This document shows positions 43,960-52,882 of a DNA stretch of 64,000 nt, piece by piece. Origin of the DNA: Actinomadura sp. J1-007. GTDB taxonomy: Bacteria > Actinomycetota > Actinomycetes > Streptosporangiales > Streptosporangiaceae. Location: positions 5,704,001 to 5,768,000 of the forward strand of contig NZ_WING01000001.1 of the NCBI RefSeq assembly GCF_009793335.1, written 5' to 3'. The translations under genes and the position numbers were made by a program. The notes under the pieces are model-generated. The model was given only the letters and a program-made list of their open reading frames with translations. It was not told the origin of the DNA and made no database searches. The stretch's first letter is position 1. Every line of letters begins with the position of its first letter.

Positions 43960-45960
43960 GTGGCGCCGGTGAGACGCTCGTTCGGTGTGCCGGTGGCCCT
44001 CGCGGCGCTGGCGTTCGGCTCGTTCGCCCAGGCCGCGCCCGCCTCGGCCGCGGATCCGCTGCGCACGGCCGCCGCGCAGGCCGCCGACGGCTGCGACCCG
44101 ATCGTCCCGACGGCGTGCCTCGTGCCGTTCCCGAACGACTGGTACACGGTCAAGGACCGCGCGACCGACACCGGACGCCGCGTCGCGCTCAAACCGGGCG
44201 CGATGCCCCGCAACCTCCTCGGCAAGGGCATCGACCCGACGGAGCTCAACCGCAACGACGGGTTCTCGCCCGCCTCGCCGATCCTCGTGCGGGTGCCCGG
44301 CATCGACCCCGCCGCGACCGGTCTCGCGCCGAGCACCGACATCGGGCGTTCCCTCCGGGCGGACGCGCCGGTCGCCGTCATCGACGCCCGCACCGGCGCG
44401 CGGCAGCCGTACTGGGCCGAACTCGACGCGCAGGACCCGCAGCGCCGCACGCTCCTCGTCCACCCGGCCAAGCGGCTGGACGAGGGCCGCCGCTACCTCG
44501 TCGCCCTGCGCGGCGCCCGTGCCGCTTCCGGTGCCGCGATCCCGGCGACACCCGCGTTCACCGCGCTGAGCAGCCCGAACCCGCCCGCCGACCCGCGCCT
44601 CAAACCGCGCTGGAAGGCCCTGCGGACCACCCTGAACGACCTGCGCCGCTTCGGCATCGGCTCCTCCGGCCTCAACCTGGCCTGGGACTTCACCACCTCG
44701 TCCACCCGGAGCCTCACCGGACGCGCGCTCGCGATGCGCGACGCCTCGTTCCAACGGCTCGGCGCCAAGGCCCCCAAGGTCATCGTCACCTCGGTCAAGG
44801 ACGACCCGAAGGACGAGCGCATCGGCCGCCGCGTCAAGGGCCTCATCGAGGTGCCGAGCTTCCTCAACCCCACCGGCACCGCGCTCACCTACGCCAAGCC
44901 CAAGCCCGGCCCGTACGACCCGCCCGTCGCCCCCGCCTGGCGGACGTACCACGCGCCGTTCCAGTGCAACATCCCCCGGACCGCGCTCGACGGCCGTACG
45001 CCCGCCCGTCCCCTCCTCTACGGGCACGGCCTCTTCGGCGACTACACCGTCATCGACTCCGACGCGTCCACGTCCCTCTCGTCCGAGCACGGCTTCATGC
45101 TCTGCGCGACGAACTGGATGGGCATCTCCGGGCCCGACATGCCGTACCTCGCGCTGCTCGCTGACCTGTCCAACTTCCGGACGATCCCGGACCGCATGCA
45201 GCAGTCGTACCTCAACACCCTCTTCCTCGGCCGCTGGATGATCCACCCCAAGGGCGCCGCGGCCCAGGAAGCCTTCCACGGTGCCATCGACCCCAAGGCC
45301 AAGCTGGCCTATTCGGGCGTCAGCCACGGAGGCATCCAGGGCGCCGCGCTGACCGCCCTCGCGCAGGACTTCACCACCTCGGTCCTGAGCGTGCCGGGCA
45401 TGTCGTTCTCGACCCTGCTGAACCGCAGCTCCGCGTTCCAGTCCGTCCAGAAGATCATCGACATCCCGTACCCGGACAAGGCCGACCAGCAGCTCGGCTT
45501 CGCGCTGCTCCAGTCCCTGTGGGACCGCGGCGAGGCCAGCGGCTACGTCGGCCACCTCGCGGCGAACCCCCTGCCCCGCACGCCGGCGCACCGCGTCCTC
45601 CTGCACGAGGCGTTCGGCGACGACGCGGTCTCCAACGTGACGACGGAACTGGAAGCCCGCACACTCGGCATCCCCGCCAAGCTCCCCGCCCTCCGCCCAG
45701 GCCGCAGCAACGACACGGTCCCGTTCTGGGGAATCCGCGCGATCCCGTCGTTCCCGTACACCGGCTCGGCGCTGGTCATGTGGGACAGCGGCAGCCCGGC
45801 CCCGCCCCCCGGCAACGTCCCCCCGACCCCGGACCCGAGCCCCCACGACAGCACCACCCGCAGCCCCCTGGCCCGCACCCAAACAGCCCACTACCTCAAG
45901 TTCGGCGGCCAACTCCTAGACGTCTGCAACAGAGCCCCCTGCGTCATCCCACCCAACTAA
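43960..45960 (+). CDS. Secreted alpha/beta-hydrolase-type protein
   Basis: A signal peptide (VALAALAFGSFAQAAPASA) is followed by a large, mostly unassigned N-terminal part. A central alpha/beta-hydrolase core has RPLLYGHGLFGDYTVI for the oxyanion region and the nucleophile serine in YSGVSHGGIQGAAL. DACNRAPC-like Cys pairs at both ends (CDPIVPTAC and CNRAPC) could form disulfides outside the cell. The substrate is unknown. GTG at 43960 or 43969 can serve as start; the latter is better placed after GCGGGG. It may be controlled by the TetR gene upstream. A terminator follows at 45976-46000. Confidence 0.82.
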   Translation: MAPVRRSFGVPVALAALAFGSFAQAAPASAADPLRTAAAQAADGCDPIVPTACLVPFPNDWYTVKDRATDTGRRVALKPGAMPRNLLGKGIDPTELNRNDGFSPASPILVRVPGIDPAATGLAPSTDIGRSLRADAPVAVIDARTGARQPYWAELDAQDPQRRTLLVHPAKRLDEGRRYLVALRGARAASGAAIPATPAFTALSSPNPPADPRLKPRWKALRTTLNDLRRFGIGSSGLNLAWDFTTSSTRSLTGRALAMRDASFQRLGAKAPKVIVTSVKDDPKDERIGRRVKGLIEVPSFLNPTGTALTYAKPKPGPYDPPVAPAWRTYHAPFQCNIPRTALDGRTPARPLLYGHGLFGDYTVIDSDASTSLSSEHGFMLCATNWMGISGPDMPYLALLADLSNFRTIPDRMQQSYLNTLFLGRWMIHPKGAAAQEAFHGAIDPKAKLAYSGVSHGGIQGAALTALAQDFTTSVLSVPGMSFSTLLNRSSAFQSVQKIIDIPYPDKADQQLGFALLQSLWDRGEASGYVGHLAANPLPRTPAHRVLLHEAFGDDAVSNVTTELEARTLGIPAKLPALRPGRSNDTVPFWGIRAIPSFPYTGSALVMWDSGSPAPPPGNVPPTPDPSPHDSTTRSPLARTQTAHYLKFGGQLLDVCNRAPCVIPPN

Positions 45961-45975
45961 CCCCCGACACGCCGA

Positions 45976-46000
45976 AGCCCCGGCCACATAGGCCGGGGCT
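45976..46000. terminator. Hairpin terminator between convergent genes
   Basis: AGCCCCGGCC and GGCCGGGGCT form a perfect ten-base-pair stem with an ACATA loop between the secreted hydrolase gene and the leftward DUF397 gene. There is no U-run, as is common in actinobacteria. Confidence 0.75.
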
Positions 46001-46017
46001 CGGACCGTTCTCCGTAC

Positions 46018-46215
46018 TCAGAAAGCCGACCCGCCTTGCTTAATGCGGGCCAGGAGTTCGGCGAACGTTTCCGGCGCGAGCACCAGGTGCCCGGCCCCAG
46101 GCGCCTTGCTGTCTCGAATGCCGACCAAGCCCGTGCTGAGGTCGGCCAGCTCAACACATTCGCCGCTGGTGCCGCCGGTCGACCGGCTGCTCTTACGCCA
46201 AGTGGGGGACGTCAC
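46018..46215 (-). CDS. DUF397-domain protein (copy 1)
   Basis: The 65-residue protein is a typical DUF397 member: WRKSSRSTGGTSGECVELAD, GIRDSKAPGAGHLVLAPETF and AELLARIKQG. The GTG at 46215 follows GGAG. In Streptomyces, DUF397 proteins pair with an adjacent XRE-type regulator and act with it in development or as toxin/antitoxin-like pairs. A nearly identical second copy lies directly upstream, so this is a recent tandem duplicate. Confidence 0.88.
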   Translation of the reverse strand: MTSPTWRKSSRSTGGTSGECVELADLSTGLVGIRDSKAPGAGHLVLAPETFAELLARIKQGGSAF

Positions 46216-46337
46216 TGCATTCGCTCCATCGTCCGAGGTCAAGGCTTGGCTCCATCCTGCTTGAGGCGGGCCAGGAGTTCGGCGAACGTTTCCGGCGCGA
46301 GCACCAGGTGCCCGGCCCCAGGAGCCTTGCTGTCTCG
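46045..46337. repeat. Direct repeat of 72 bases in the two DUF397 genes
   Basis: Positions 46045-46116 and 46266-46337 agree at about 71 of 72 bases and encode the same C-terminal part of DUF397. The two halves of the genes outside the repeat differ much more, which suggests recent duplication or gene conversion limited to the 3' part. Confidence 0.85.
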
Positions 46338-46430
46338 GACGCCGATGTTGGGGGGGAGCTTGGCGGCTTCCACGCAGTCGGAATCCTGCGCACCATGGCT
46401 GTAGCTCGACTTCCGCCACTGGGCACTCAT
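46239..46430 (-). CDS. DUF397-domain protein (copy 2)
   Basis: The 63-residue protein starts MSAQWRKSSYSHGAQDSDCV and ends like copy 1. Its ATG overlaps the stop of the upstream XRE-type regulator by four bases (ATGA), so the two are translationally coupled. It is the regulator's direct partner by position; copy 1 follows 24 bases downstream. Confidence 0.92.
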   Translation of the reverse strand: MSAQWRKSSYSHGAQDSDCVEAAKLPPNIGVRDSKAPGAGHLVLAPETFAELLARLKQDGAKP

Positions 46431-47236
46431 GTCAACGACTCCTGTGCTCGTCTCAAGAGGTCTCGCGAGGCTTCACGGGAAAGCGCGTCCGCACCGATGA
46501 GATCGAACCGTTCGGCCATTCGCGCCACCTCTCCGGGGTCCGCCGTCAGTCTCCCACCGGCGGCCGCCTCCGTGTACGCGAGCCTTTCCCGGCCGACCGT
46601 CAGCACCTTGAACGAACCGCGCAGTCCCAGGTGGTAGCCGGTGGACCGGGGGACGATCCTGAGGACGACCCTGGAAAGCAGCGAGAACTCGATCAGGCGG
46701 CCGAGTTGCACCCTCATGACCTCCGGCCCGCCGACCACCCGCTCGATCACCTCCTGCTCCAGCAGCACCCACAGGCGCGGTGGATCCGGCCGGGTCAGCG
46801 CGTCCTGGCGTCGCATCCGGACCCGTACGGCCCGCTCCACATCACTCTCGCCGCCCAGCGTGAAAACGGTCCTGGCGTAGTCCTCCGTCTGAAGCAGGCC
46901 GGGCACGATGGAACATTCGTAGCTTTCGATGACGTCGGCCTTGGCCTCCAACTCGACGTGGGCCTTGAACCAGTCGGGCTCGTGTGCGGACCTGGCATAG
47001 AACAGCAGCATGGAGACCAGCTCGCCCGTTCCGTAGAGCTCGTCGAGGCTCTCGGCCTGCTTCTCGTCAGGGCGCCGCAGCCCCGACTCCCAGTGGGAGA
47101 CGGTTTGCCTGGCAGCGTTCACCGCCCTCCCCACACGAGCGCAGGAGTAGCCGTGCCTCGTACGGAGAAAGTGCAGGTAGACCGCTAGAAAGTCGCGCAT
47201 GGACGATCGGGGGTCGAGTGTCTCTCTGCGGAGCAT
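46427..47236 (-). CDS. XRE-family regulator with DUF5753 domain (WhiJ-like)
   Basis: Residues about 15-65 form an XRE-type HTH (GYSCARVGRAVNAARQTVSH, WESGLRRPDE). Residues about 90-260 match the DUF5753 domain (YECSIVPGLLQTEDYARTVF, RRQDALTRPDPPRLWVLLEQ, LSRVVLRIVPRSTGYHLGL). This is the regulator of the HTH-DUF397-ATPase clusters known from Streptomyces (whiJ type), which influence development. Two DUF397 genes follow and an anti-sigma-like ATPase is divergent. The start at 47236 has only a weak ribosome binding site; 47200 is an alternative. Confidence 0.92.
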   Translation of the reverse strand: MLRRETLDPRSSMRDFLAVYLHFLRTRHGYSCARVGRAVNAARQTVSHWESGLRRPDEKQAESLDELYGTGELVSMLLFYARSAHEPDWFKAHVELEAKADVIESYECSIVPGLLQTEDYARTVFTLGGESDVERAVRVRMRRQDALTRPDPPRLWVLLEQEVIERVVGGPEVMRVQLGRLIEFSLLSRVVLRIVPRSTGYHLGLRGSFKVLTVGRERLAYTEAAAGGRLTADPGEVARMAERFDLIGADALSREASRDLLRRAQESLT

Positions 47237-47391
47237 TGATCACTCTCTGTTAGGGATCATGTCTCCAGTGTCTACGGAGTCACGCTGAAGCTAACCCCGG
47301 CCGGTCACTCTTGTCCCAGGAACAGGGAGCAGAGACAGGACGGTGAGCGGGCGTGGCGGCGAGGTGCGTGGGGGTGGGCGGGGTCTGCGTC

Positions 47392-47823
47392 ATGGACTGG
47401 CGGACGGTGCCCGGGGACGGGACGCCGGGGACCGTGCGGGCGTTGCTGGAGCGGCGGCTTGCGCGGCGGGAGCTTTCGCTCTTACTGCGGGAGCGGGGTG
47501 ATGACCTGTGTCTCGTGGCGAGCGAATTGCTGTCGAACGCGTGTGCGGAGACGCCGGGCAGGGAGATACGTGTTCGGGTGACGTGTGGGGACGGGGTGCT
47601 CTGGGTCGGGGTGTGGGACGCCTCCGACGTGGTTCCGGACGAGCCCGCGCCGGTGGTGGAGTTGGACTTTGCGGCGTTGGACGAGTTGCCCGAGGAGCTG
47701 GCCGTCAGCGGGCGTGGGCTTGGGATCGTTCGCGCATTGGCGGACGAGTGGGGAATCGCTCGTACTTCCCCGAGAGGGAAGTGGGTGTGGGCCGTGTTCC
47801 TTTATGCGGGAGCGGTCATTTGA
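47392..47823 (+). CDS. HATPase-type serine kinase/anti-sigma-like protein
   Basis: The protein of about 143 residues has the GHKL ATPase pattern of RsbW-like proteins: LVASELLSNACAETPG (the N box), VWDASDV (the G1 region) and GRGLGIVRALADEWGI (the G2 box). It should bind ATP and sequester or phosphorylate a sigma factor or anti-sigma antagonist. In this cluster type such a gene is regularly next to the XRE/DUF397 pair, here divergent from it. The ATG at 47392 is preferred; a GTG at 47353 is possible. It overlaps the convergent transporter gene by eight bases. Confidence 0.87.
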   Translation: MDWRTVPGDGTPGTVRALLERRLARRELSLLLRERGDDLCLVASELLSNACAETPGREIRVRVTCGDGVLWVGVWDASDVVPDEPAPVVELDFAALDELPEELAVSGRGLGIVRALADEWGIARTSPRGKWVWAVFLYAGAVI

Positions 47824-48787
47824 TGAAGCCTTGGGATTTGAGCCAGTCGCGGGCTACGAAGACGGGGTCGTTGCCGTCGACGTCGACCTTGCTGTTGAGG
47901 TCGCGCATGACCTGGGTGGTGAGTTTGGGGCTGATCTTGGCGAAGACCTCGGTCAGCTCCGGGTGCTCGCGGAGGACGGGCTCGCGGACGGTGATCGCCG
48001 GGTTGTAGTTGGGGAAGAACTTCTTGTCGTCGGCGAGCACCTTGAGGTCGAGCGCCTGGATGCGGCCGTCGGTCTCGGTGACCTCGCCGAACGTGCAGCG
48101 GCCCGCGGAGGCCGCGTTGTAGATGACGCCCGAGGCCATCTGCATGACGTTGCGGGAAGGGACGGTCGAGCCGTACTTCAGGCCGTACTTGTCGAGCATT
48201 CCGCGCAGGCCGTCGTTGCGGGAGAAGAACTCCGGCTCGGCGCAGAACGTCCTTTGGGGGACGGGGACCTTGCTCATGTCCGAGAGCTTCGCCAGGCCGT
48301 ACTTCTTCTGGTTGGCCGGGCTGACGGCGATCGTGTACGTGTTGTTGAGCGGGGCGGGAGGGGCGAGCCAGGCGATGCGGTTCTTCTGGAGGTCCGCTTT
48401 CCGGACCGCTTCGAACTGCTCGGCCGGGTCGGGGATCGGGTCGGTCTCGCCGAGGTAGGTGATCCAGCCCGTTCCGGTGTACTCCCACATCAGGTCGTTG
48501 TCGCCGCCGGTGATCGACTTGCGGGCGGTGACGCTGCCCTGCACGTTGGTGTGGTCGACGGCGTTCGCGCCCGCGGCGGTCAGCGCCAGCACGGCGATCT
48601 TGCCCAGCACGATCTGCTCGGTGAACTCCTTGGACGTCACCTTGATCTTCGCGTCCTTGAGCCCGTCGATCGGCTTGATCGTGCCCGGCTCGATCGACGG
48701 GATGAACGCCGACGCGGGCTTCAGGCCGCAGGCGGCGAGCAGCGCCGCGCAGGCGGCGAGGGCGAGGGGGAGCGGGGTTCGGCGCAT
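47816..48787 (-). CDS. Glycine betaine/choline-type ABC transporter substrate-binding lipoprotein
   Basis: A lipoprotein signal peptide ends in LLAAC (residues 16-20). The mature part is an OpuAC-type binding domain: IKVTSKEFTEQIVLGKIAVL, DLMWEYTGTGWITYLG, CAEPEFFSRNDGLRGMLDKY and GEVTETDGRIQALDLKVLAD. It would bind betaine, choline or a related osmolyte on the outer face of the membrane. It is the last gene of a four-gene leftward operon; its start touches the stop of the permease gene. It converges with the HATPase gene. Confidence 0.93.
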   Translation of the reverse strand: MRRTPLPLALAACAALLAACGLKPASAFIPSIEPGTIKPIDGLKDAKIKVTSKEFTEQIVLGKIAVLALTAAGANAVDHTNVQGSVTARKSITGGDNDLMWEYTGTGWITYLGETDPIPDPAEQFEAVRKADLQKNRIAWLAPPAPLNNTYTIAVSPANQKKYGLAKLSDMSKVPVPQRTFCAEPEFFSRNDGLRGMLDKYGLKYGSTVPSRNVMQMASGVIYNAASAGRCTFGEVTETDGRIQALDLKVLADDKKFFPNYNPAITVREPVLREHPELTEVFAKISPKLTTQVMRDLNSKVDVDGNDPVFVARDWLKSQGFIK

Positions 48788-49629
48788 CACAGGCCCTTCG
48801 GCGCGAGGTAGCGGGCCGCCATGCCGCCGACCCAGTCGACCAGGAGGGCGAGCAGCGCGATCAGGATGCAGCCGGTGAGCAGCACCGGCGTGCGCTGCGT
48901 GCTGACGCCCGTCGTGACGAGGTCGCCGAGCCCGCCGCCGCTGATGAACGAGGCGATGCTCGCCGTGCCGACCATCAGGACGAGCGTGGTGCGGATCCCG
49001 GCGAGGATGACCGGCGTCGCCAGCGGCAGCTCGACCCGGGTGAGCACGCGGGTCGCCGACATGCCGATGCCCCGGCCCGCGTCGGTCAGGGTCGGGTCGA
49101 CCTGCTGGAGGCCGACCATCGTGTTGCGCAGCGCGGGCAGCACCCCGTACGCGACGAGCGCGACGATCGCCGTCCAGAAGCCGATGCCGAAGATGACCGC
49201 GAGCAGCACGACGACGCCGATCGCGGGCGCCGACTGCCCGATGTTGGCGACCGCGAGGACGAACGGCGTGGCCGGGCGGGCGAACGAGCGGCTGAGCAGG
49301 ACGCCGAGCGGGATCGCGATCACCAGGACGATCAGCGTCGCGACCACGGTCAGCTCGACGTGCTCCCAGGTCTTGCGGGTGACGTAGTCGAGCGTCAGGA
49401 CGCGGGCGGCGATGCTGTCGAGGTGGGTGTTCCTGACGTACACCATCCACCCGGCGCCGATGGCGACGATGAGGACCGGTTCGAGCAGCGCGCGCCACGA
49501 GCGCGCGGTCGGCGCGTGCAGCGAGCCGCGCGCGGCGACCGCCGAACGCGTCGTCAGATCGGAGCCGTCCGGCGTCGCGGCGGCGCCCTCAGGGGCGGCG
49601 GCGGACGGCTCGCGCGGCGGGGCGCTCAC
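48787..49629 (-). CDS. Osmolyte ABC transporter permease (OpuCD-like)
   Basis: The 280-residue permease has about six membrane helices, a cytoplasmic N-terminal extension of about 40 residues, and the BPD signature GLQQVDPTLTDAGRGIGMSA, then VELPLATPVILAGIRTTLV. The GTG start at 49629 overlaps the ATPase gene's stop by four bases (GTGA). It works with the second permease, the ATPase and the binding protein. Confidence 0.92.
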   Translation of the reverse strand: MSAPPREPSAAAPEGAAATPDGSDLTTRSAVAARGSLHAPTARSWRALLEPVLIVAIGAGWMVYVRNTHLDSIAARVLTLDYVTRKTWEHVELTVVATLIVLVIAIPLGVLLSRSFARPATPFVLAVANIGQSAPAIGVVVLLAVIFGIGFWTAIVALVAYGVLPALRNTMVGLQQVDPTLTDAGRGIGMSATRVLTRVELPLATPVILAGIRTTLVLMVGTASIASFISGGGLGDLVTTGVSTQRTPVLLTGCILIALLALLVDWVGGMAARYLAPKGL

Positions 49630-51068
49630 GGCGCCGCCGTCCTGTCCTGGCGGCGGCGCGCCTTCGCCTGCTCCTTCATCTCCTTGATCGCGTTCTGGAG
49701 GGTCGCGAGCGTGACCGTTCCCCGGTAGACGCCGCGCGGGCCGACGACCGGCACCCACTCGTGCTCGATCTGGATCAGCGCTTCGAGGGCCTGCTGGAGG
49801 GTGTTGCGGGCGCGGATCGGGGTCGCGGCCGGCTCGCCGCGCTCGCCGATCGGGCCCGTGACCCCTTCGAGGTCGGCGGCGGTGATCCAGCGGACGGGTC
49901 GGCTGCGCCCGTCCAGGACGATGGCGAACGAGTCGTCCGCCGTGCCGATCCGCTCCCGGACGGCGGCCGCGTCGTCCTCCGGGCGCGCCTGCGGCACCTG
50001 CTGCAACGGCACGTCGGCGACGCGGCTGAACTTCAGCAGCTTCATCGCCTGCGCGCCGCCGAGGAACTGCTCGACGTACTCGTCGGCCGGGTTGAGCAGA
50101 ATCTCCTGCGGCGTCGCGTACTGCACGATCCGCGAGCCCTTGTCGAGGATCGCGATGCGGTCGCCGAGCTTCAGCGCCTCGTCCACGTCGTGGGTGACGA
50201 ACACGATCGTCTTGCCGAGCTCCTCCTGGAGCTGGAGCAGCTCGTCCTGGAGGCGCTCGCGGGTGATCGGGTCGAGCGCGCCGAACGGCTCGTCCATCAG
50301 CATCGCGGGCGGGTCGGCGCCGAGCGCGCGCGCCACCCCGACGCGCTGCTGCTGCCCGCCCGACAGCTCGCGCGGATAGCGGTCGCGGAACTGCTCGGGC
50401 GGCAGGTCGACCAGGCGCAGCAGCTCATCGACGCGCTCGGCGATGCGCTTTTTGTCCCAGCCGAGCATCTGGGGGACGAGCCCGACATTCGTGCCGACCG
50501 TCATGTGCGGGAACAGCCCCGCGTTCTGGATGACGTAGCCGATGTGGCGGCGCAGCTCGTTCGGGTCGAGGCCCATCGCCTCCCGGCCGGCCACGATGAT
50601 CCGGCCGGACGTCGGCTCGATCAGCCGGTTGATGAGCCGCATGGTGGTCGTCTTGCCGCTGCCGGACGGGCCGAGCAGCACGACGATCTCGCCGCCGGGG
50701 ATGGTCAGCGACACGTCGTCCACGGCGGGCGTGCGCTGGCCGGGGAACCGCTTGGTCACGTTGATCAGCTCGATGCCGGCGCGGTCGCGGCCCCCCTCCC
50801 CGCCCGGCGGGCCGCCGGACGCGTCCGGCCGGTCGGACGGTCCGGGCGGCTCGGAGGCCCCGGACGGCGCGGCGCGTTCGGAGGACGAGCCGGACGCCGA
50901 GAACGCGCCGGGCTCCTGCGCGGCGGACGCGAGGGCCGCCTCGGACGGCCCGGCGGGCTCGGACGGCCCGGCGGGGCCGGGGGTCTCGGACGGCCCGGAG
51001 GCGGCGGCGCCGCCGGCGCGGGGTTCGCCGTCGCCGCCGGCGGATGGGTCGGGCAGGGTGTCAGGCAC
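49626..51068 (-). CDS. Osmolyte ABC transporter ATPase with CBS domains
   Basis: After a low-complexity Ser/Gly/Pro-rich N-terminal segment of about 95 residues, an ABC domain follows: Walker A LLGPSGSGKTTTMRL, Q-loop YVIQNAGLFPHMTV, signature LSGGQQQRVGVARAL, Walker B PAMLMDEPFGALDP, and H-loop FVTHDVDEAL. The C-terminal about 140 residues carry a CBS pair (FAIVLDGRSRPVRWITAADL, EHEWVPVVGPRGVYRG), which in OpuA-type importers senses ionic strength or a nucleotide. It drives the osmolyte importer. Its GTG overlaps the preceding permease gene by eight bases. Confidence 0.95.
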   Translation of the reverse strand: MPDTLPDPSAGGDGEPRAGGAAASGPSETPGPAGPSEPAGPSEAALASAAQEPGAFSASGSSSERAAPSGASEPPGPSDRPDASGGPPGGEGGRDRAGIELINVTKRFPGQRTPAVDDVSLTIPGGEIVVLLGPSGSGKTTTMRLINRLIEPTSGRIIVAGREAMGLDPNELRRHIGYVIQNAGLFPHMTVGTNVGLVPQMLGWDKKRIAERVDELLRLVDLPPEQFRDRYPRELSGGQQQRVGVARALGADPPAMLMDEPFGALDPITRERLQDELLQLQEELGKTIVFVTHDVDEALKLGDRIAILDKGSRIVQYATPQEILLNPADEYVEQFLGGAQAMKLLKFSRVADVPLQQVPQARPEDDAAAVRERIGTADDSFAIVLDGRSRPVRWITAADLEGVTGPIGERGEPAATPIRARNTLQQALEALIQIEHEWVPVVGPRGVYRGTVTLATLQNAIKEMKEQAKARRRQDRTAAP

Positions 51069-51708
51069 GGATGCCTCGCGGTGTGGTCAGGCGGCCGATC
51101 AGCATCAGACAGCCGTCGAAGATCAGGGCAAGGATGACGATGCCGAGCGTTCCGGCGAGGGTCATGTTGATCGAGTTGGCGCCGCCGAGCCTGGCGAGGC
51201 CGGAGAAGATCTGCTCGCCGAGGCCGGGCCCGGAGACGTACGCGGCGATCGCGCCGATCCCCATCGCGAGCTGCGTCGCGACGCGGACGCCGGTGAGGAT
51301 CACCGGCCAGGCGAGCGGCAGCTCGACCCGCAGCAGGATGCGGCCGCGGTTCATCCCGATGCCGCGCGCGGCGTCCACCAGGGTGCGGTCGACGCCCGCC
51401 AGCCCGACGATCGTGTTGCGGACGATCGGCAGCAGCGAGTAGAGCGTGAGCGCGACGACGCTGGGCGCCACGCCGAGGCCGAGCGGCGTGATGAGCAGGC
51501 CGAGCAGCGCGAGCGACGGGACGGTGAAGACGACCCCCGCGGTGCTGGTGGCGAACTTCGACAGGGTCTCGCTCCGGTAGACCGCGAGGCCGATCAGCAC
51601 GCCGATCAGCAGCGCCGCGACGACGCACTGGAAGACCATGCTGGCGTGCTGCCACGTCTCGAAGGTCAGCAGCTCACGACGGCTGCTCAGGTACTCCCAG
51701 AAGTTCAC
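51061..51708 (-). CDS. Osmolyte ABC transporter permease (OpuCB-like)
   Basis: This 215-residue permease is the first gene of the operon. It has about five or six membrane helices and the signature GLAGVDRTLVDAARGIGMNR, then VELPLAWPVILTGVRVATQ. It forms the channel with the OpuCD-like permease. The promoter must lie in the 213-base gap at 51709-51921, which is shared with the divergent DUF1444 gene. Confidence 0.93.
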   Translation of the reverse strand: MNFWEYLSSRRELLTFETWQHASMVFQCVVAALLIGVLIGLAVYRSETLSKFATSTAGVVFTVPSLALLGLLITPLGLGVAPSVVALTLYSLLPIVRNTIVGLAGVDRTLVDAARGIGMNRGRILLRVELPLAWPVILTGVRVATQLAMGIGAIAAYVSGPGLGEQIFSGLARLGGANSINMTLAGTLGIVILALIFDGCLMLIGRLTTPRGIRA

Positions 51709-51921
51709 ATGGCCCGCCCTTCCGCACGCTCAACGAAGATCACTACCCAGGCCCCCTCGGGCGGACACGTCGCTTCCGCGAAGCGCCCGCCCGCCGTCGT
51801 TTCCACGCAGTGTCCCACTCCTCGGGCGGGCACTCGCCGGGGCGGCGGGTTTCCGCGCCTCCGCGCGGCCCCCCGGTAGTGTGATCCACTCCGGACCCAC
51901 AGGCATCAGGAGGAACGCCCA

Positions 51922-52752
51922 GTGACCGAGCCGCCGACCGAGCCGCGGTCCAGCCTCGTCGTCCCGCTGATGAAGGCCCGGGTGCCCGCCGAGGTGCAGC
52001 TCGAGTTCCCGCTGCCGCCGGACGAGGAGCCGATCCGCGAGCCGTTCGCGGGGGACCTCTACGTCACCTACGCGCTGGAGCTGCCCGACGAGGCGGCGGC
52101 GCCCGGACGCCGCTACGAGCACGTCGCGCGGCGGCACTGCGCCGAGCTGGGCGTCGCGCCCGGGGAGCTGCGGCGGCAGGCGACGGTCAACCTCCGCAAC
52201 CGGCGGCCGGATCTGGCCCTGAGCTGGTACCCGGACGTGCGCGCGGTGACGGTGTCGCTCGGCGAGGCCGTCCCGGCGGGCGCCCGGCGCGCCCTGCCCG
52301 GCGGCCTCGCGGGCGGACCGGGCGGACCCGGCGCGCCGGGCGGACCCGGCGCGCCGGGCGGGCCGGGGGAGGCGGGTCCCGGCGGCGTGCCGGGGGCGGC
52401 CTCCGGCGCGCTCGGCGGGCGCGTGCCGGGCGGCGCGGAGAAGACGGCGGCCGCGGCGCGGCGCGGCGGGCTCGAAGCCGGGCTGCTGCTGGACGACGGG
52501 TTCCTGGAGAAGCTCGCGCAGGACGTCGAGGGCGACCTGGTCGTGGCGACGCCCGCGCGGGACGTGTTCGTCGCGTCCGGGACGGGCCATCCCGACGGGA
52601 TCGACAAGCTGCGCTGGGCCGTCGCGCAGGTGTGGTCCGAGGACCGGGGCGACGCGGACGCCGACCCGGCGTGGGACGTGCCCGCCGGGAGCCTGCTCAC
52701 GCACCGCCTGCTGGTGCGCCGCGAGGGTGGCTGGGAGGTGCTGGCGGCCTGA
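51922..52752 (+). CDS. DUF1444-family protein with a Gly/Pro-rich insert
   Basis: The 276-residue protein resembles the YtpQ/DUF1444 family: LYVTYALELPDEAAAPGRRY, EHVARRHCAELGV, then LLLDDGFLEKLAQDVEGDLV and RLLVRREGGWEVLA. An insert of about 50 residues (about 130-180) is made of Gly-Pro-Ala repeats such as GGPGAPGGPGAPGGPG. The function is unknown; the protein is cytoplasmic. The GTG at 51922 follows AGGAGGAA. Confidence 0.8.
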   Translation: MTEPPTEPRSSLVVPLMKARVPAEVQLEFPLPPDEEPIREPFAGDLYVTYALELPDEAAAPGRRYEHVARRHCAELGVAPGELRRQATVNLRNRRPDLALSWYPDVRAVTVSLGEAVPAGARRALPGGLAGGPGGPGAPGGPGAPGGPGEAGPGGVPGAASGALGGRVPGGAEKTAAAARRGGLEAGLLLDDGFLEKLAQDVEGDLVVATPARDVFVASGTGHPDGIDKLRWAVAQVWSEDRGDADADPAWDVPAGSLLTHRLLVRREGGWEVLAA

Positions 52753-52816
52753 CCGGGCGGCCACCTCCGTACGTATGACCTAATTGCGGCTTCTGTTAGA
52801 CCGAAATAGTGCGAAC

Positions 52817-52844
52817 ACGCCGTGTCGGTACGCCTACACGGCGT
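52817..52844. terminator. Hairpin between the DUF1444 and ligase genes
   Basis: ACGCCGTGT and ACACGGCGT form a nine-base-pair stem around a ten-base loop in the 130-base gap. It could end the DUF1444 transcript or act in the ligase mRNA leader. Confidence 0.45.
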
Positions 52845-52882
52845 AGCCTCCGCTTGTCCCCCCAGGCAGGAGGAGTTCCGCT

